A stretch of 64,000 bases of DNA from Stenotrophomonas sp. Marseille-Q4652 (GTDB lineage: Bacteria; Pseudomonadota; Gammaproteobacteria; Xanthomonadales; Xanthomonadaceae). The notes under the pieces are model-generated. The model made no database searches and was not told where the DNA came from. It saw only the letters and a list, made by a program, of their open reading frames with translations. The DNA lies in the NCBI RefSeq assembly GCF_916618915.1, contig NZ_CAKAKE010000001.1:1922001-1986000 (forward strand), written 5' to 3'. Made by a program: the position numbers and the translations under genes. Shown in pieces: positions 1 to 9,021 of this stretch (the first letter of the stretch is position 1; each line of letters begins with the position of its first letter).

Positions 1-807
1 GGCGCTGCGCGGCCCGCTTTCCAGCACGCGGCCGGCGCGCCAGCCGATGGCCTGCTGCAGTCGGCCCAGCCAGCCGGCGTCATCCAGCGCGAGCACGGCA
101 TCGGCCTCATCGCGCGGCACGCCATGGACCACGCCGTAATGGCGGTCGCCGCGTGGCAGCAGCGCGGTCGGGCCGCTGTCGGTGAAACGCTCGTAGGCGG
201 TGCCGTCCGGCGCCTGCGAGGTGCGCAGCCGCGCCACCAGCAGGGTCTGCTGGAAATCGTGGCGGTCCACCGCGATGCCCAGCGCTTCGCGCACCATGCT
301 GGCGGTGCCGTCGGCGCCGACCACCAGCTTCGCCTGCAGGCTGCGCGTGCCGTCGGCATCGGCCACCACCACGGCGCGGCGGCCGTCGGCCACCCCGCCC
401 AGCCGCACGAAACGGGCCGGCCGGTAGCGGGTCAGGCGCTGCAGCGCCGACAGGCTGGCTTCCAATGCCTCGCCGAAATCGCGCGCCACCACCACCTGGC
501 CGAAGGCCGCGCGGCCGTAGTCGGCCGCGTCCAGCTTCACCCGGCCGAAATCACCGGCACGGCTGACATGGATGCGGAGGATCGGTCCGGTCGGCGCACG
601 CAGCCTTGCCATCACCCCCAGCGCCTGCAGGGCGTTGACGGTGGCGGCGGCAAAACTGAGGTTGCGCTGGTCGAACACCGGCGGCAGGCCCCCGGCCGGG
701 GTCGCTTCCACCAAGGCCACGTCCACGCCCATCCGGTCCAGCGCGATCGCCAGGCTGGCACCGACCAGGCCGCCGCCCACGATCACCACGTCATGAAATT
801 CGCTCAT
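1..807 (-). CDS. ubiH: UbiH-type FAD monooxygenase of ubiquinone synthesis (3' end cut by window)
   Basis: Partial gene: the first 269 codons are present and the 3' end lies outside the window. It starts at an ATG (complement of 805-807) and opens with a dinucleotide-binding loop GGGLVGASLA, as in FAD monooxygenases. It also has the UbiH/UbiF-type stretch IHVSRAGDFG followed by AAFGQVV near residues 75-100, and the second FAD motif VVGADG near residue 155. In the family, UbiH hydroxylates the polyprenyl ring during ubiquinone formation at the inner membrane. The related UbiF, UbiI or VisC enzymes are possible, but the AL.LGV and HVS..G patterns favour UbiH. It is divergent from the next gene. 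Confidence 0.8.
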   Translation of the reverse strand, partial: MSEFHDVVIVGGGLVGASLAIALDRMGVDVALVEATPAGGLPPVFDQRNLSFAAATVNALQALGVMARLRAPTGPILRIHVSRAGDFGRVKLDAADYGRAAFGQVVVARDFGEALEASLSALQRLTRYRPARFVRLGGVADGRRAVVVADADGTRSLQAKLVVGADGTASMVREALGIAVDRHDFQQTLLVARLRTSQAPDGTAYERFTDSGPTALLPRGDRHYGVVHGVPRDEADAVLALDDAGWLGRLQQAIGWRAGRVLESGPRSA

Positions 808-899
808 CCGCGCATGATAACGGCCCGGCCGCGACGGCAGGCCTCACCGCGGTGCGCTGGGTTATGCTTGCGCATCCTTTTTTCCTGCAGCCCTTCGAC

Positions 900-1502
900 A
901 TGAACCGGCCCGCCTCCGACTCTTCTTCCTTCCTCGCCTCCGGCCCACTGGTGCTCGCCGGCCTGATCGTGCTGGCCGCGCTGAGCCGGATGCTGCCGCA
1001 CCCGCCGAACTTCTCGCCGGTCGAGGCCGTGGCCCTGTTCGGTGGCGCCTACTTCGCCTCGCGCCGCTGGGCGATGCTGGTGCCGCTGCTGGCGATGCTG
1101 GCCTCCGACGTGGTACTGGGCCTGGTCAAGGGCGCCACCTACGTGCAGTACCTGACCAGCAGCGCCTACCTGCCGAGCCTCGTGGCGGTCTACGCCTGCG
1201 TCGCACTCGGCACCGTGCTGGGCTTTGGCCTGCGCGGCCGCGTCACTGGCGCCCGCGTGCTGGGCTACTCGCTGGCCGGCTCGGTGCTGTTCTTCATCGT
1301 CAGCAACCTCGCCACCTGGCTGACCGCCTTTACCGTGCCTGGCTACCCGGCCTGCACCGCCGGCCTGGCCGCGTGCTATGTCGCCGCCGTGCCGTTCTTC
1401 AAGTGGACCGTGCTGGGCACGCTGTTCTACTCGGCGCTGCTGTTCGGCGGCTTCGCCCTGCTGCGCCAGCGCCTGCCGGCCCTGCGCGCGCAGACCGTCT
1501 GA
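900..1502 (+). CDS. DUF6580-type small integral membrane protein
   Basis: A 200-residue protein with about five hydrophobic segments and a conserved entry motif LPHPPNFSPVEAVALFGGAY around residues 30-50, typical of the DUF6580 putative transport proteins. I chose the ATG at 900 because the hydrophobic N-terminus and family start fit there. An upstream in-frame ATG at 852 would add a short leader with no support. This family is often found near cobalamin or other cofactor genes, and the next gene downstream is a cobalamin adenosyltransferase 8 bases away, so a cofactor or metal transport role is possible. The substrate cannot be read from the sequence. Confidence 0.75.
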   Translation: MNRPASDSSSFLASGPLVLAGLIVLAALSRMLPHPPNFSPVEAVALFGGAYFASRRWAMLVPLLAMLASDVVLGLVKGATYVQYLTSSAYLPSLVAVYACVALGTVLGFGLRGRVTGARVLGYSLAGSVLFFIVSNLATWLTAFTVPGYPACTAGLAACYVAAVPFFKWTVLGTLFYSALLFGGFALLRQRLPALRAQTV

Positions 1503-1510
1503 TCCGCTGC

Positions 1511-2065
1511 ATGGGCAACCGGCTTTCGCGGATCTATACCCGCACCGGCGATGACGGCAGCACCGGGCTCGGTGATGGCAGCCGTACCGGCAAGGACGCG
1601 GCCCGGGTGGCCGCCTTTGGCACCGTCGACGAGGCCAACTCGGCCATCGGCCTGGTGCTGGCGGCGAAACTGCCCGATGACGTCCGCGTGCTGCTGACCA
1701 CCCTGCAGCACCAGTTGTTCGACCTGGGCGGGGAGCTGTGCATCCCCGGCCACGCGGCGATCCAGGACCGCGACATCGAGGCACTGGAAGCCTGCCTGGA
1801 TCATTACAACGAATCGCTGCCGGTGCTGAAGGAATTCATCCTGCCCGGCGGCGGCGAATCGGCGGCGCGCTGCCACCTGGCCCGCACGATCGTGCGCCGC
1901 GCCGAGCGCGAGGCCGTGGCGCTGTCGCGGATCGAGGAGGTACGCCCGCAGGCGCTGCGCTACCTCAACCGTCTCTCGGACCTGCTGTTCGTACTGGCCC
2001 GCGTCCTGTCCCGGTTCGAGGGCCAGGGCGAGGTGCTGTGGGACCACCAGCGCCGCCACGCCTGA
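1511..2065 (+). CDS. PduO-type cob(I)alamin adenosyltransferase
   Basis: 184 residues, the usual length of ATP:cob(I)alamin adenosyltransferases of the PduO (ATR) type. The N-terminal phosphate-binding segment IYTRTGDDGSTGL and the following DEANSAIG helix are present. The C-terminal signature RRAEREAV and the RYLNRLSDLLFVLAR helix that shape the ATP/cobalamin pocket are also visible. The enzyme transfers the adenosyl group of ATP to reduced corrinoid to make coenzyme B12. It sits 8 bases behind the small membrane protein gene, so the two probably share a transcript. No cobalamin-dependent enzyme is in the window, so its role is salvage by inference. Confidence 0.9.
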   Translation: MGNRLSRIYTRTGDDGSTGLGDGSRTGKDAARVAAFGTVDEANSAIGLVLAAKLPDDVRVLLTTLQHQLFDLGGELCIPGHAAIQDRDIEALEACLDHYNESLPVLKEFILPGGGESAARCHLARTIVRRAEREAVALSRIEEVRPQALRYLNRLSDLLFVLARVLSRFEGQGEVLWDHQRRHA

Positions 2066-2089
2066 GCGGCTGCGGTTACAGTTCACGGC

Positions 2090-3001
2090 ATGCTGGTATT
2101 CACCCATCCCGCCTGCCTGCAGCACGATCCCGGTCCGGACCATCCCGAATCGCCCGAGCGCCTTGCCGTCGTGCTCGAGGCGCTGCGCGCGGCATTCCCC
2201 GGCCAGCTGCAATGGCGCGAGGCGCCGGCGGCCAAGTTCGGCGAACTGGCCCGGGTGCATGACCGCGAACTGATCGACTCGCTGCTGCAGCCGCAGCAGC
2301 AGCCGCTGCGCAACATCGACATGGACACCCGCATGTCGCCGGGCTCGGCCACCGCGGCCGTGCATGCGGCCGGCGCCGGCGTGGCCGCGGTCGATGCGGT
2401 GATGCTCGGCGATGACCCGCGCGCCTTCTGCGCGGTGCGACCGCCCGGCCACCACGCCACTGCCAGCACCGCAATGGGGTTCTGCCTTTTCAACAACATC
2501 GCCATCGCCGCGGCCTACGCCCGCGACCGCCACGGACTGGAGCGCGTGGCGGTGGTGGATTTCGACGTGCACCACGGCAACGGCACCCAGGCCATCTTCG
2601 TGCAGGACCCGGCGGTGGGTTACTTCAGCACCCACCAGTCGGGGCTGTTCCCGCACTCGGGAAACATGCGCGAACGCGGGGTCGGCAACATCCGCAACGT
2701 GCTGCTGCCCCCCGGCAGCGGCGGTTTCCGTTTCCGCAACGTCTGGGCCGAGGAAATGCTGCCGGCCATCGATGCCTTCGAGCCGCAACTGCTGCTGATC
2801 TCCGCCGGCTTCGATGCGCACATGCGTGACCCGCAGGCCGACCTGATGCTGGAAACCGAGGACTTTGCCTGGCTCAGCGCCGAGCTGGCGGCCATTGCCC
2901 GCCACCGCTGCGGTGGCCGGCTGGTGTCCATGCTCGAGGGCGGCTATGACCTGCAGGCGCTGCGCGAGTGCGCCGTGGCCCACGTCGGCGCCCTGCTCTG
3001 A
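2090..3001 (+). CDS. Histone deacetylase-family (acetoin utilization/acetylpolyamine amidohydrolase-like) hydrolase
   Basis: 303 residues with the full class II histone deacetylase fold signature. The PPGHHA dyad is at about 118-123, and FDVHHGNGTQ at about 158-167 supplies zinc ligands D159 and H161. SAGFDAH supplies D242, and GGYD supplies the transition-state tyrosine Y286. Bacterial members deacetylate acetylated small amines or lysines in a zinc-dependent way. The substrate is not evident here. It lies 24 bases downstream of the adenosyltransferase gene in the same direction, so co-transcription is likely. All catalytic residues are intact. Confidence 0.88.
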   Translation: MLVFTHPACLQHDPGPDHPESPERLAVVLEALRAAFPGQLQWREAPAAKFGELARVHDRELIDSLLQPQQQPLRNIDMDTRMSPGSATAAVHAAGAGVAAVDAVMLGDDPRAFCAVRPPGHHATASTAMGFCLFNNIAIAAAYARDRHGLERVAVVDFDVHHGNGTQAIFVQDPAVGYFSTHQSGLFPHSGNMRERGVGNIRNVLLPPGSGGFRFRNVWAEEMLPAIDAFEPQLLLISAGFDAHMRDPQADLMLETEDFAWLSAELAAIARHRCGGRLVSMLEGGYDLQALRECAVAHVGALL

Positions 3002-3110
3002 GCAGCGCAAACAGCGGATGAACCCCGGCCCCGCCACCGGCCGGACCTTCATTGCCCCTATGCAGGTGATACGGCAAGCTACCCGCCGTTTAACCTGAAT
3101 CCGACCCCGC

Positions 3111-5474
3111 GTGCGCCCAGTCCTCCGATTGCTGCCCCTGCCCCTGGCCATTGCGGTCTGCCTCCCGGCCATGGCCGACGACAAGCCGGTCAACTGGGGG
3201 CTCTGCCCGGCAACCGAGACGTTGCCTGCATTCGACGATGCTCCCGCCGCCGACCCGGTGGCCGCCGGCAGTCGCGACCAGCTGCCGACCGACATCGAGG
3301 GCGACGAGCTTTCCGGCACCAACACCACGCCGCAATACCAGGGCAACGTCGCACTCAAACGCGGTGACCAGTTCCTTGGCACGGACAACCTGCGTTTCGA
3401 TACCGAGACCGGCAACTACATCGCCGAGGGCAACGTCCGTTACTCCGACTCCTCGATCCGCCTCGTCGCCGAGCGCGCCGAAGGCAACCAGGAAGCAGAC
3501 ACGCACAAGATCAGCAACATCCGTTACCAACTGGTGTCGCGTCGCGGCAACGGCGGCGCGGATTCGATCGACCTGCAGGGTTCAATCGGGCAGATGCACA
3601 ATTCCACCTACACCACCTGTGACCCGTCGCAGCCGGTGTGGAAGCTGGACGCGCCGCACATCGAGGTGGACAACGACGAAGGCTTCGGCACCGCGCGCAA
3701 CGCGGTGCTGCGCATCGGCAAGGTGCCGGTGCTGTGGGCCCCGTACTTCAAGTTCCCGATCGATGACCGCCGTCAGACCGGCCTGCTCTATCCCAAGCTC
3801 AGCGTCTCCGGGCGCAACGGCCTGGACTACGCGCAGCCGATCTACTTCAACCTGGCGCCGAACTACGACGACACCCTGACCCCGCGCTACATGAGCAAGC
3901 GCGGACTGATGCTCGACAACGAGTTCCGCTACCTCTACGGCAATGGCCGCGGGCAGCTGGATACGACCTACCTGCCCAACGACAAGCTGCGCGATCGCGA
4001 CCGAAGCCAGGTCGAATACAGCGGGTACCACAATGTCGATGAGAACTGGCAAGCCCGCGCCAACATCGGCTGGGTCAGCGACGAGCGCTACTTCGAGGAC
4101 TTCTCCAACCGGTTGCTCGGCGTAACCAATTCCACGCTGCAGAGCACCGCCGGCATTTACGGCACCGGCAGGAACTGGACGGCGGGGCTGATGGCCGATT
4201 ACTGGCAGCTGGCCGACTACACCCTCACCGAGGCCGCGCTGCCGTACAACAGGCAGCCGCGCCTGTTCGCTACCTGGGACCAACCGCTGGGCCGCTGGTT
4301 CGAAGCCGGCGTGTATGCCGAGGCGGTCAATTTCGTGCATGACGACATCCATCTGAAGGATGCGGACTACGAACGAACCGGCGTGACCGTGGAGCGCCCG
4401 GGTGGCGCACGACTGGACGTCAAGCCGTACCTGTCGATGCCACTTGCCGGCGCAGCGTGGTATGTCACCCCGACGCTGGCCTGGCGCTACACCGCCTACC
4501 AGCTGGACAAGGACCTCGCCGCCCAGCTCGGGGGCGAACGCACCCCGACCCGCAGCATGCCGATCACCACGATCGACGCCGGCCTGTTCTTCGACCGCGA
4601 GACCAAGCTCGGCGGCGATACCTACCTGCATACGCTGGAACCGCGGATCTACTACCTCAACGCGCCGTACCGGGAGCAGAGCCAGCTCCCCTTGTTTGAC
4701 ACCCGCGCCTTCACCTTCAGCTGGGGCCAGCTGTTCCGCGACACGCGTTATACCGGTGCCGATCGCCAGAACGATGCCAACCAGCTGACCGCCGCACTGA
4801 CCACGCGGCTGCTGCGCCAGGCCGATGGCCGCGAGAAACTGTCGGCCAGCATCGGGCAGATCACCTACTTCGATGACTCGCGGGTGACGCTCAACAACGC
4901 CGAGGCGATCGTCGAGAAGGGCAAGTCGGCCTGGGTGGCCGACGTCAACTGGGCCATCAATGACCGCTGGACCGTCGGCACCACTTACCAGTGGGATCCG
5001 ACCTACAAGCGCGAGGACCTGGCCAGCATCCGCGCCCGCTACCTGATGCCGCAGGACGGCGTCGTCAATCTGAATTACCGCTACCGGCGCAATACCAGTA
5101 CCGGCAGCGACCAGCTTGAACAGGTTGACCTGTCCTTCCTGTACCCGATCAACCCGTCGTGGAGCGTGGTTGGCCGTTACTACTACTCGCTGCTGGACAA
5201 CAAGCCGCTGGAGATCATCGGCGGCGTGCAGTGGGAAAGCTGCTGCCTGGCGGTGCGCGCACTGGCCCGCCGCTACGTGCGCAACCGCGAAGGCGAGCTC
5301 AACAACTCCTTCCAGGTCGAGTTCGTGCTCAAGGGTCTGGGCTCGGCCGGCCAGGACACGGACCGGACCCTGCGCCGTGCTATTCTCGGCTACAACCGCG
5401 ACGACCTGTACCTCGTGCCCCCCAGCAACATCGCGGGCGCCGAGGACGACTACGATCCGAACCTGATTCCATGA
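3111..5474 (+). CDS. lptD: LPS-assembly outer membrane protein LptD
   Basis: 787 residues, read from a GTG start. There is a signal peptide over about residues 1-20 (LRLLPLPLAIAVCLPAMA), then an OstA/LptA-like beta-jellyroll domain around 60-200 (YQGNVALKRGDQ). A long C-terminal beta-barrel follows, rich in alternating aromatic strands such as WSVVGRYYYS. Cysteines near the N-terminus (LCPA, TTCDPSQ) and the CC pair (WESCCLAV) near residue 705 match the inter-domain disulphides of the family. LptD with LptE inserts lipopolysaccharide into the outer leaflet. The stop overlaps the surA ATG by 4 bases (ATGA), which suggests translational coupling. The order lptD-surA-pdxA-rsmA-apaG-apaH is as in Escherichia coli. 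Confidence 0.95.
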   Translation: MRPVLRLLPLPLAIAVCLPAMADDKPVNWGLCPATETLPAFDDAPAADPVAAGSRDQLPTDIEGDELSGTNTTPQYQGNVALKRGDQFLGTDNLRFDTETGNYIAEGNVRYSDSSIRLVAERAEGNQEADTHKISNIRYQLVSRRGNGGADSIDLQGSIGQMHNSTYTTCDPSQPVWKLDAPHIEVDNDEGFGTARNAVLRIGKVPVLWAPYFKFPIDDRRQTGLLYPKLSVSGRNGLDYAQPIYFNLAPNYDDTLTPRYMSKRGLMLDNEFRYLYGNGRGQLDTTYLPNDKLRDRDRSQVEYSGYHNVDENWQARANIGWVSDERYFEDFSNRLLGVTNSTLQSTAGIYGTGRNWTAGLMADYWQLADYTLTEAALPYNRQPRLFATWDQPLGRWFEAGVYAEAVNFVHDDIHLKDADYERTGVTVERPGGARLDVKPYLSMPLAGAAWYVTPTLAWRYTAYQLDKDLAAQLGGERTPTRSMPITTIDAGLFFDRETKLGGDTYLHTLEPRIYYLNAPYREQSQLPLFDTRAFTFSWGQLFRDTRYTGADRQNDANQLTAALTTRLLRQADGREKLSASIGQITYFDDSRVTLNNAEAIVEKGKSAWVADVNWAINDRWTVGTTYQWDPTYKREDLASIRARYLMPQDGVVNLNYRYRRNTSTGSDQLEQVDLSFLYPINPSWSVVGRYYYSLLDNKPLEIIGGVQWESCCLAVRALARRYVRNREGELNNSFQVEFVLKGLGSAGQDTDRTLRRAILGYNRDDLYLVPPSNIAGAEDDYDPNLIP

Positions 5475-6805
5475 CCAAGACCCTGCCCGTCCTCCTCGCC
5501 AGCCTGCTGGCGTTCTCCAGCGTGTCCATCCCGGTGGCCGCACAGCAAGCGCTGCAACCGCTGGACCGTATCGCCGCGATCGTCGACGAGGACGTGATCC
5601 TGCACAGCGAACTGCAGCGCGCGGTCAACAACATCCGCTCCCAGTACGCCGGCCGCGAGCACCAGCTGCCGCCGGCCAACGTGCTCGAGCGCCAGGTGCT
5701 GGAGCGCCTGGTACTGGTCAAGCTGCAGGTTGCCCGCGCCCAGGGCAGCGGCATCCGCGTCGCCGATGACGAACTGAACTACGCGATCAACAGCATCGCC
5801 CAGCAGAACGGCGCCTCGGTGGACGTGCTGCGCCAGCGCCTGGCCGCCGACGGCATCACCTTCGAGGACTTCCGCCGCTCGGTGCGCGAGGAAATCATCG
5901 TCCAGCGCCTGCGCCAGAGCTTTGCGCAGAGCCGGATCAGCGTCAGCGAGGGCGAGGTGGATGCCGCGCTGGCGATGGAAAACAATGCCGGCGCCCAGTA
6001 CCACCTGGCCCACATCCTGGTCGCCCTGCCCGAGGGTGCCACCGCCGAGCAGATCGCCACCGCCCAGAGCAAGGTCGATGGCATCAAGGCGCTGCTGGAC
6101 AAGGGCGAGCTCGATTTTGCCGCCGCCGCCGTGCGTTACTCGGACAGCCCCAACGCGCTGGAAGGCGGTGACCTGGGTTGGCGCAGCACCGACGAGATCC
6201 CTAACGCCTTTGCCCAGCTGGTGCGCGAGCACCGCGCCGGCGACGTGATCGGCCCGATCCGCGGTCCCAGCGGCTTCCAGTTGCTCAAGATCGTGGAGCT
6301 GCGTGACGCCAGCGCGGGCGGCACCCGCACCGTTACCGAATACAACGCCCGCCACATCCTGGTCCGCATCAACGAGAACCAGAATGCCGAGCAGGCCAAG
6401 GCCAAGATCGAGACGCTGCGCGCGCGCATCGTCGGCGGTGCCGACTTCCAGGCCGTGGCCAGGGAGTCCTCCGAGGATGCCAACAGCCGTGGCCAGGGCG
6501 GTGACCTGGGCTGGTTCCCGGCCGACGCCTTCGGCCCGGGCTTCGGCCAGCAGGTGCAGGCCCTCGACGACAACGGCGTGAGTGCTCCGTTCCGCACCGA
6601 TGCCGGCTGGCACATCGTCCAGCGCGTGGCTTCGCGCCAGACCGACGTCACCGACGACTCCAAGCGCGCTGCCGTGCGTGACACCATCGGCCGCCGCAAG
6701 CTGGAAGAGGAATACAACCGCTTCCTGCAGGAACTGCGTGGCGAGGCGTATGTCAGCTTCCGCAGTGGCGACCGCGCCGAGAACACGGCCGAGCCGCAGT
6801 CCTGA
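5471..6805 (+). CDS. surA: Periplasmic chaperone and peptidyl-prolyl isomerase SurA
   Basis: 444 residues: a signal peptide to about residue 25 (ending VAAQQ), a SurA N-terminal chaperone domain around 28-150, then two parvulin domains. The first begins near QYHLAHILVALPEG (about 177) and the second near ARHILVRINENQ (about 293). Each has the parvulin pattern of DLGW before the C-terminal half. SurA escorts outer-membrane beta-barrels, including LptD, through the periplasm. The gene overlaps lptD by 4 bases and ends 3 bases before pdxA. I took the ATG at the overlap rather than the longer upstream frame, because the signal peptide begins there. Confidence 0.95.
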   Translation: MTKTLPVLLASLLAFSSVSIPVAAQQALQPLDRIAAIVDEDVILHSELQRAVNNIRSQYAGREHQLPPANVLERQVLERLVLVKLQVARAQGSGIRVADDELNYAINSIAQQNGASVDVLRQRLAADGITFEDFRRSVREEIIVQRLRQSFAQSRISVSEGEVDAALAMENNAGAQYHLAHILVALPEGATAEQIATAQSKVDGIKALLDKGELDFAAAAVRYSDSPNALEGGDLGWRSTDEIPNAFAQLVREHRAGDVIGPIRGPSGFQLLKIVELRDASAGGTRTVTEYNARHILVRINENQNAEQAKAKIETLRARIVGGADFQAVARESSEDANSRGQGGDLGWFPADAFGPGFGQQVQALDDNGVSAPFRTDAGWHIVQRVASRQTDVTDDSKRAAVRDTIGRRKLEEEYNRFLQELRGEAYVSFRSGDRAENTAEPQS

Positions 6806-6808
6806 GCC

Positions 6809-7789
6809 ATGATCCCGCAGCTCGCTCTGGTTCCGGGCGAGCCCGCCGGGATCGGCCCCGAACTCTGTATCCGTCTGGTCCAGCAGCCCCGGCACGATTG
6901 CCGGCTGCTGGCCTTTGCCGACCCTGACACCCTGCAGGCCGCGGCCCACGCGCTGGGCCTGCCGCTGCGGCTGCTCGACGAACACGACACCGCAACCCGC
7001 CCGGGCGATCTGCGCCTACGCCCGGTGCGCAATGCCGTCCCCAGCCAGTTCGGCCAGACCCATCCGGCCAATGCCCGCGCGGTAATCGATGCCCTGGTGC
7101 AGGGCGCCGGCGCCTGCCTGGCCGGCGAACTGGATGGCATCGTCACCGGCCCGGTGCACAAGGCGGTGATCAACGACGGCGGCATCCCCTACACCGGCAC
7201 CACCGAACTGCTGGCCCACCAGGCCGGCGTGGACGTGGTGATGATGCTGGCCAACGACACCCTGCGCGTGGCGCTGGCGACCACCCACCTGCCCTTGCGC
7301 GCGGTGGCCGACGCGCTGGACGCCGCCTCCCTGGCCCACACCCTGCGGACCGTGCACGCCGCCCTGCGGCGCGACTTCGGCATCGACCAGCCGCGCATCG
7401 CGGTGCTGGGGCTGAACCCGCACGCGGGCGAGGATGGCCACCTCGGCATGGAGGAGATCGAGCTGATCATCCCGCTGCTGGAGCGGCTGCGCGGCGAAGG
7501 CATGGACCTGGTCGGACCGCTGCCGGCCGATACCGCCTTCCTGCCGGCCAGACTCGCCGGTTTCGACACAGTGCTGGCGATGTACCACGACCAGGGCCTG
7601 CCGGTGCTCAAGTACAGCGGCTTCGAGCAGGCGGTGAACATCACCCTGGGCCTGCCCTATCCGCGCGTCGCGGTCGACCACGGCACCGCGCTGGAGCTGG
7701 CCGGCAGGGGCTTGGCCGATCCATCCAGCCTGCTGGCGGCCACCTCGCTGTGTGCCCGGCTGGCTGCGCAACGTAAACTGCACCGATGA
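6809..7789 (+). CDS. pdxA: 4-hydroxythreonine-4-phosphate dehydrogenase PdxA
   Basis: 326 residues, normal family length. The N-terminal PGEPAGIGPEL is the PdxA signature, and IVTGPVHKAVIND, LGLNPHAGEDG and AMYHDQGLPVLKY carry the substrate and divalent-metal ligands. It oxidises 4-phosphohydroxy-L-threonine, giving 3-amino-1-hydroxyacetone phosphate for the DXP-dependent pyridoxal 5'-phosphate pathway. It starts 3 bases after surA, and its stop overlaps the rsmA start (ATGA), so it is translated as part of the lptD operon. It uses the same high-GC codons as its neighbours, with no sign of transfer. Confidence 0.95.
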   Translation: MIPQLALVPGEPAGIGPELCIRLVQQPRHDCRLLAFADPDTLQAAAHALGLPLRLLDEHDTATRPGDLRLRPVRNAVPSQFGQTHPANARAVIDALVQGAGACLAGELDGIVTGPVHKAVINDGGIPYTGTTELLAHQAGVDVVMMLANDTLRVALATTHLPLRAVADALDAASLAHTLRTVHAALRRDFGIDQPRIAVLGLNPHAGEDGHLGMEEIELIIPLLERLRGEGMDLVGPLPADTAFLPARLAGFDTVLAMYHDQGLPVLKYSGFEQAVNITLGLPYPRVAVDHGTALELAGRGLADPSSLLAATSLCARLAAQRKLHR

Positions 7790-8586
7790 ATTCCCCGCAT
7801 TCCACCGGCTTCACCGCCCCGCCGAAGAAGCAGCTCGGCCAGCACTTCCTCGCCGACCGCCACTACATCGACCGCATCGTCATGGCGGTCAACCCGAAGG
7901 AAGGCGACTTCATGGTCGAGATCGGCCCGGGCCAGGGCGCGATCACCCTGCCGCTGCTGCGCCAGCATCCGCGCCTGACCGTGATCGAGTTCGACCGCGA
8001 CCTGATCGCGCCGCTGACCGCCGCGGCCGCGCCACTCGGCGAGCTGACCATCGTCCACCGCGACGTGCTGCAGGTCGACTTCACCGAACTGGCTGGCGAG
8101 GGCAAGCTGCGCCTGGTCGGCAACCTGCCCTACAACATTTCCTCGCCGATCCTGTTCCACGCGCTGGACCACGCCGCGGCGATCTCGGACATGACCTTCA
8201 TGCTGCAGAAGGAGGTGGTCGACCGCATGGCCGCCGCGCCGGGCAGCAAGGTCTATGGCCGCCTGAGCGTGATGCTGCAGGCCTGGTGTGAGGTCACTTC
8301 GCTGTTCTTGGTGCCGCCGGGCGCGTTCCGGCCGCCGCCGAAGGTCGATTCGGCAGTGGCGCGGCTGGTGCCGCGTGACCCGGCCAAGGTCGGCATCGAG
8401 GATCCGCAGCGATTCGCCGCCGTGGTCAAGGCCGCCTTCGGCCAGCGCCGCAAGACCCTGCGCAACGCGCTGGATGGCGTCTGTTGTCCGGCCCAGTTCG
8501 AGGCCGCCGGCGTGCGCAGCGATGCACGTGCCGAGCAGCTGGAAGTCCCCGATTTCATCGCGCTGGCCAATGCACCACGCGATTGA
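7786..8586 (+). CDS. rsmA: 16S rRNA (adenine(1518)/(1519)-N6)-dimethyltransferase RsmA (KsgA)
   Basis: 266 residues. The opening KKQLGQHFL is the KsgA signature. [11 protein letters not shown] is the SAM-binding motif I, and [11 protein letters not shown] is the catalytic NLPY motif (about 112-122). The C-terminal segment [14 protein letters not shown] (about 213-226) is the conserved rRNA-binding region. The enzyme dimethylates two adjacent adenosines in the 3'-terminal hairpin of 16S rRNA during 30S maturation. Its ATG overlaps the pdxA stop by 4 bases. There is a 38-base gap before apaG. Confidence 0.95.
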   Translation: MNSPHSTGFTAPPKKQLGQHFLADRHYIDRIVMAVNPKEGDFMVEIGPGQGAITLPLLRQHPRLTVIEFDRDLIAPLTAAAAPLGELTIVHRDVLQVDFTELAGEGKLRLVGNLPYNISSPILFHALDHAAAISDMTFMLQKEVVDRMAAAPGSKVYGRLSVMLQAWCEVTSLFLVPPGAFRPPPKVDSAVARLVPRDPAKVGIEDPQRFAAVVKAAFGQRRKTLRNALDGVCCPAQFEAAGVRSDARAEQLEVPDFIALANAPRD

Positions 8587-8624
8587 CGCGGCCTGATCAC
8601 CTGCTTTTGCTTACACTGTCACGC

Positions 8625-9008
8625 ATGGAAGATTCCGCCCACTACGCGATCGACGTCGAAGTCTCGCCGCGTTTCCTCGACGAGCAGTCCGAGCCCCTGG
8701 AAGGGCGTTTCGCGTTCGCCTACACCGTCCGCATCCACAACCGTGGCGGCATCGCCGCGCGGCTGGTTGCACGCCACTGGCAGATCACCGACGGCCTCGG
8801 CCGTACCGAGAATGTCGACGGCGAGGGCGTGGTCGGCGAGCAGCCGCGGCTGCAGCCGGGCGAGGATTTCAGCTACACCTCCGGGGTGATGCTGCAGACC
8901 GACCACGGCACCATGCAGGGCCACTACGACATGGTGGCCGACGACGGCACCGAGTTCATCGCCCCGGTTGCGCCATTCGCGCTGTCGATCCCGCGGACGC
9001 TGCACTGA
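8625..9008 (+). CDS. apaG: ApaG-domain protein (CorD family)
   Basis: 127 residues, the typical single-domain ApaG length. The ApaG fibronectin-like fold is recognisable from [41 protein letters not shown] and [12 protein letters not shown]. In this domain the GxGxVG-like loop corresponds to VDGEGVVGE. ApaG proteins have been associated with magnesium/cobalt phenotypes, and the biochemical role remains unclear. The gene lies between rsmA and apaH, 13 bases before the latter, as in other gammaproteobacteria. The ATG at 8625 fits the family N-terminus. Confidence 0.92.
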   Translation: MEDSAHYAIDVEVSPRFLDEQSEPLEGRFAFAYTVRIHNRGGIAARLVARHWQITDGLGRTENVDGEGVVGEQPRLQPGEDFSYTSGVMLQTDHGTMQGHYDMVADDGTEFIAPVAPFALSIPRTLH

Positions 9009-9021
9009 TGGGGGCGCAGGC

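Noticed and set aside
3582..5543. Long antisense frame opposite lptD
   Set aside because: A shadow of a real beta-barrel gene with no start signals or family features.
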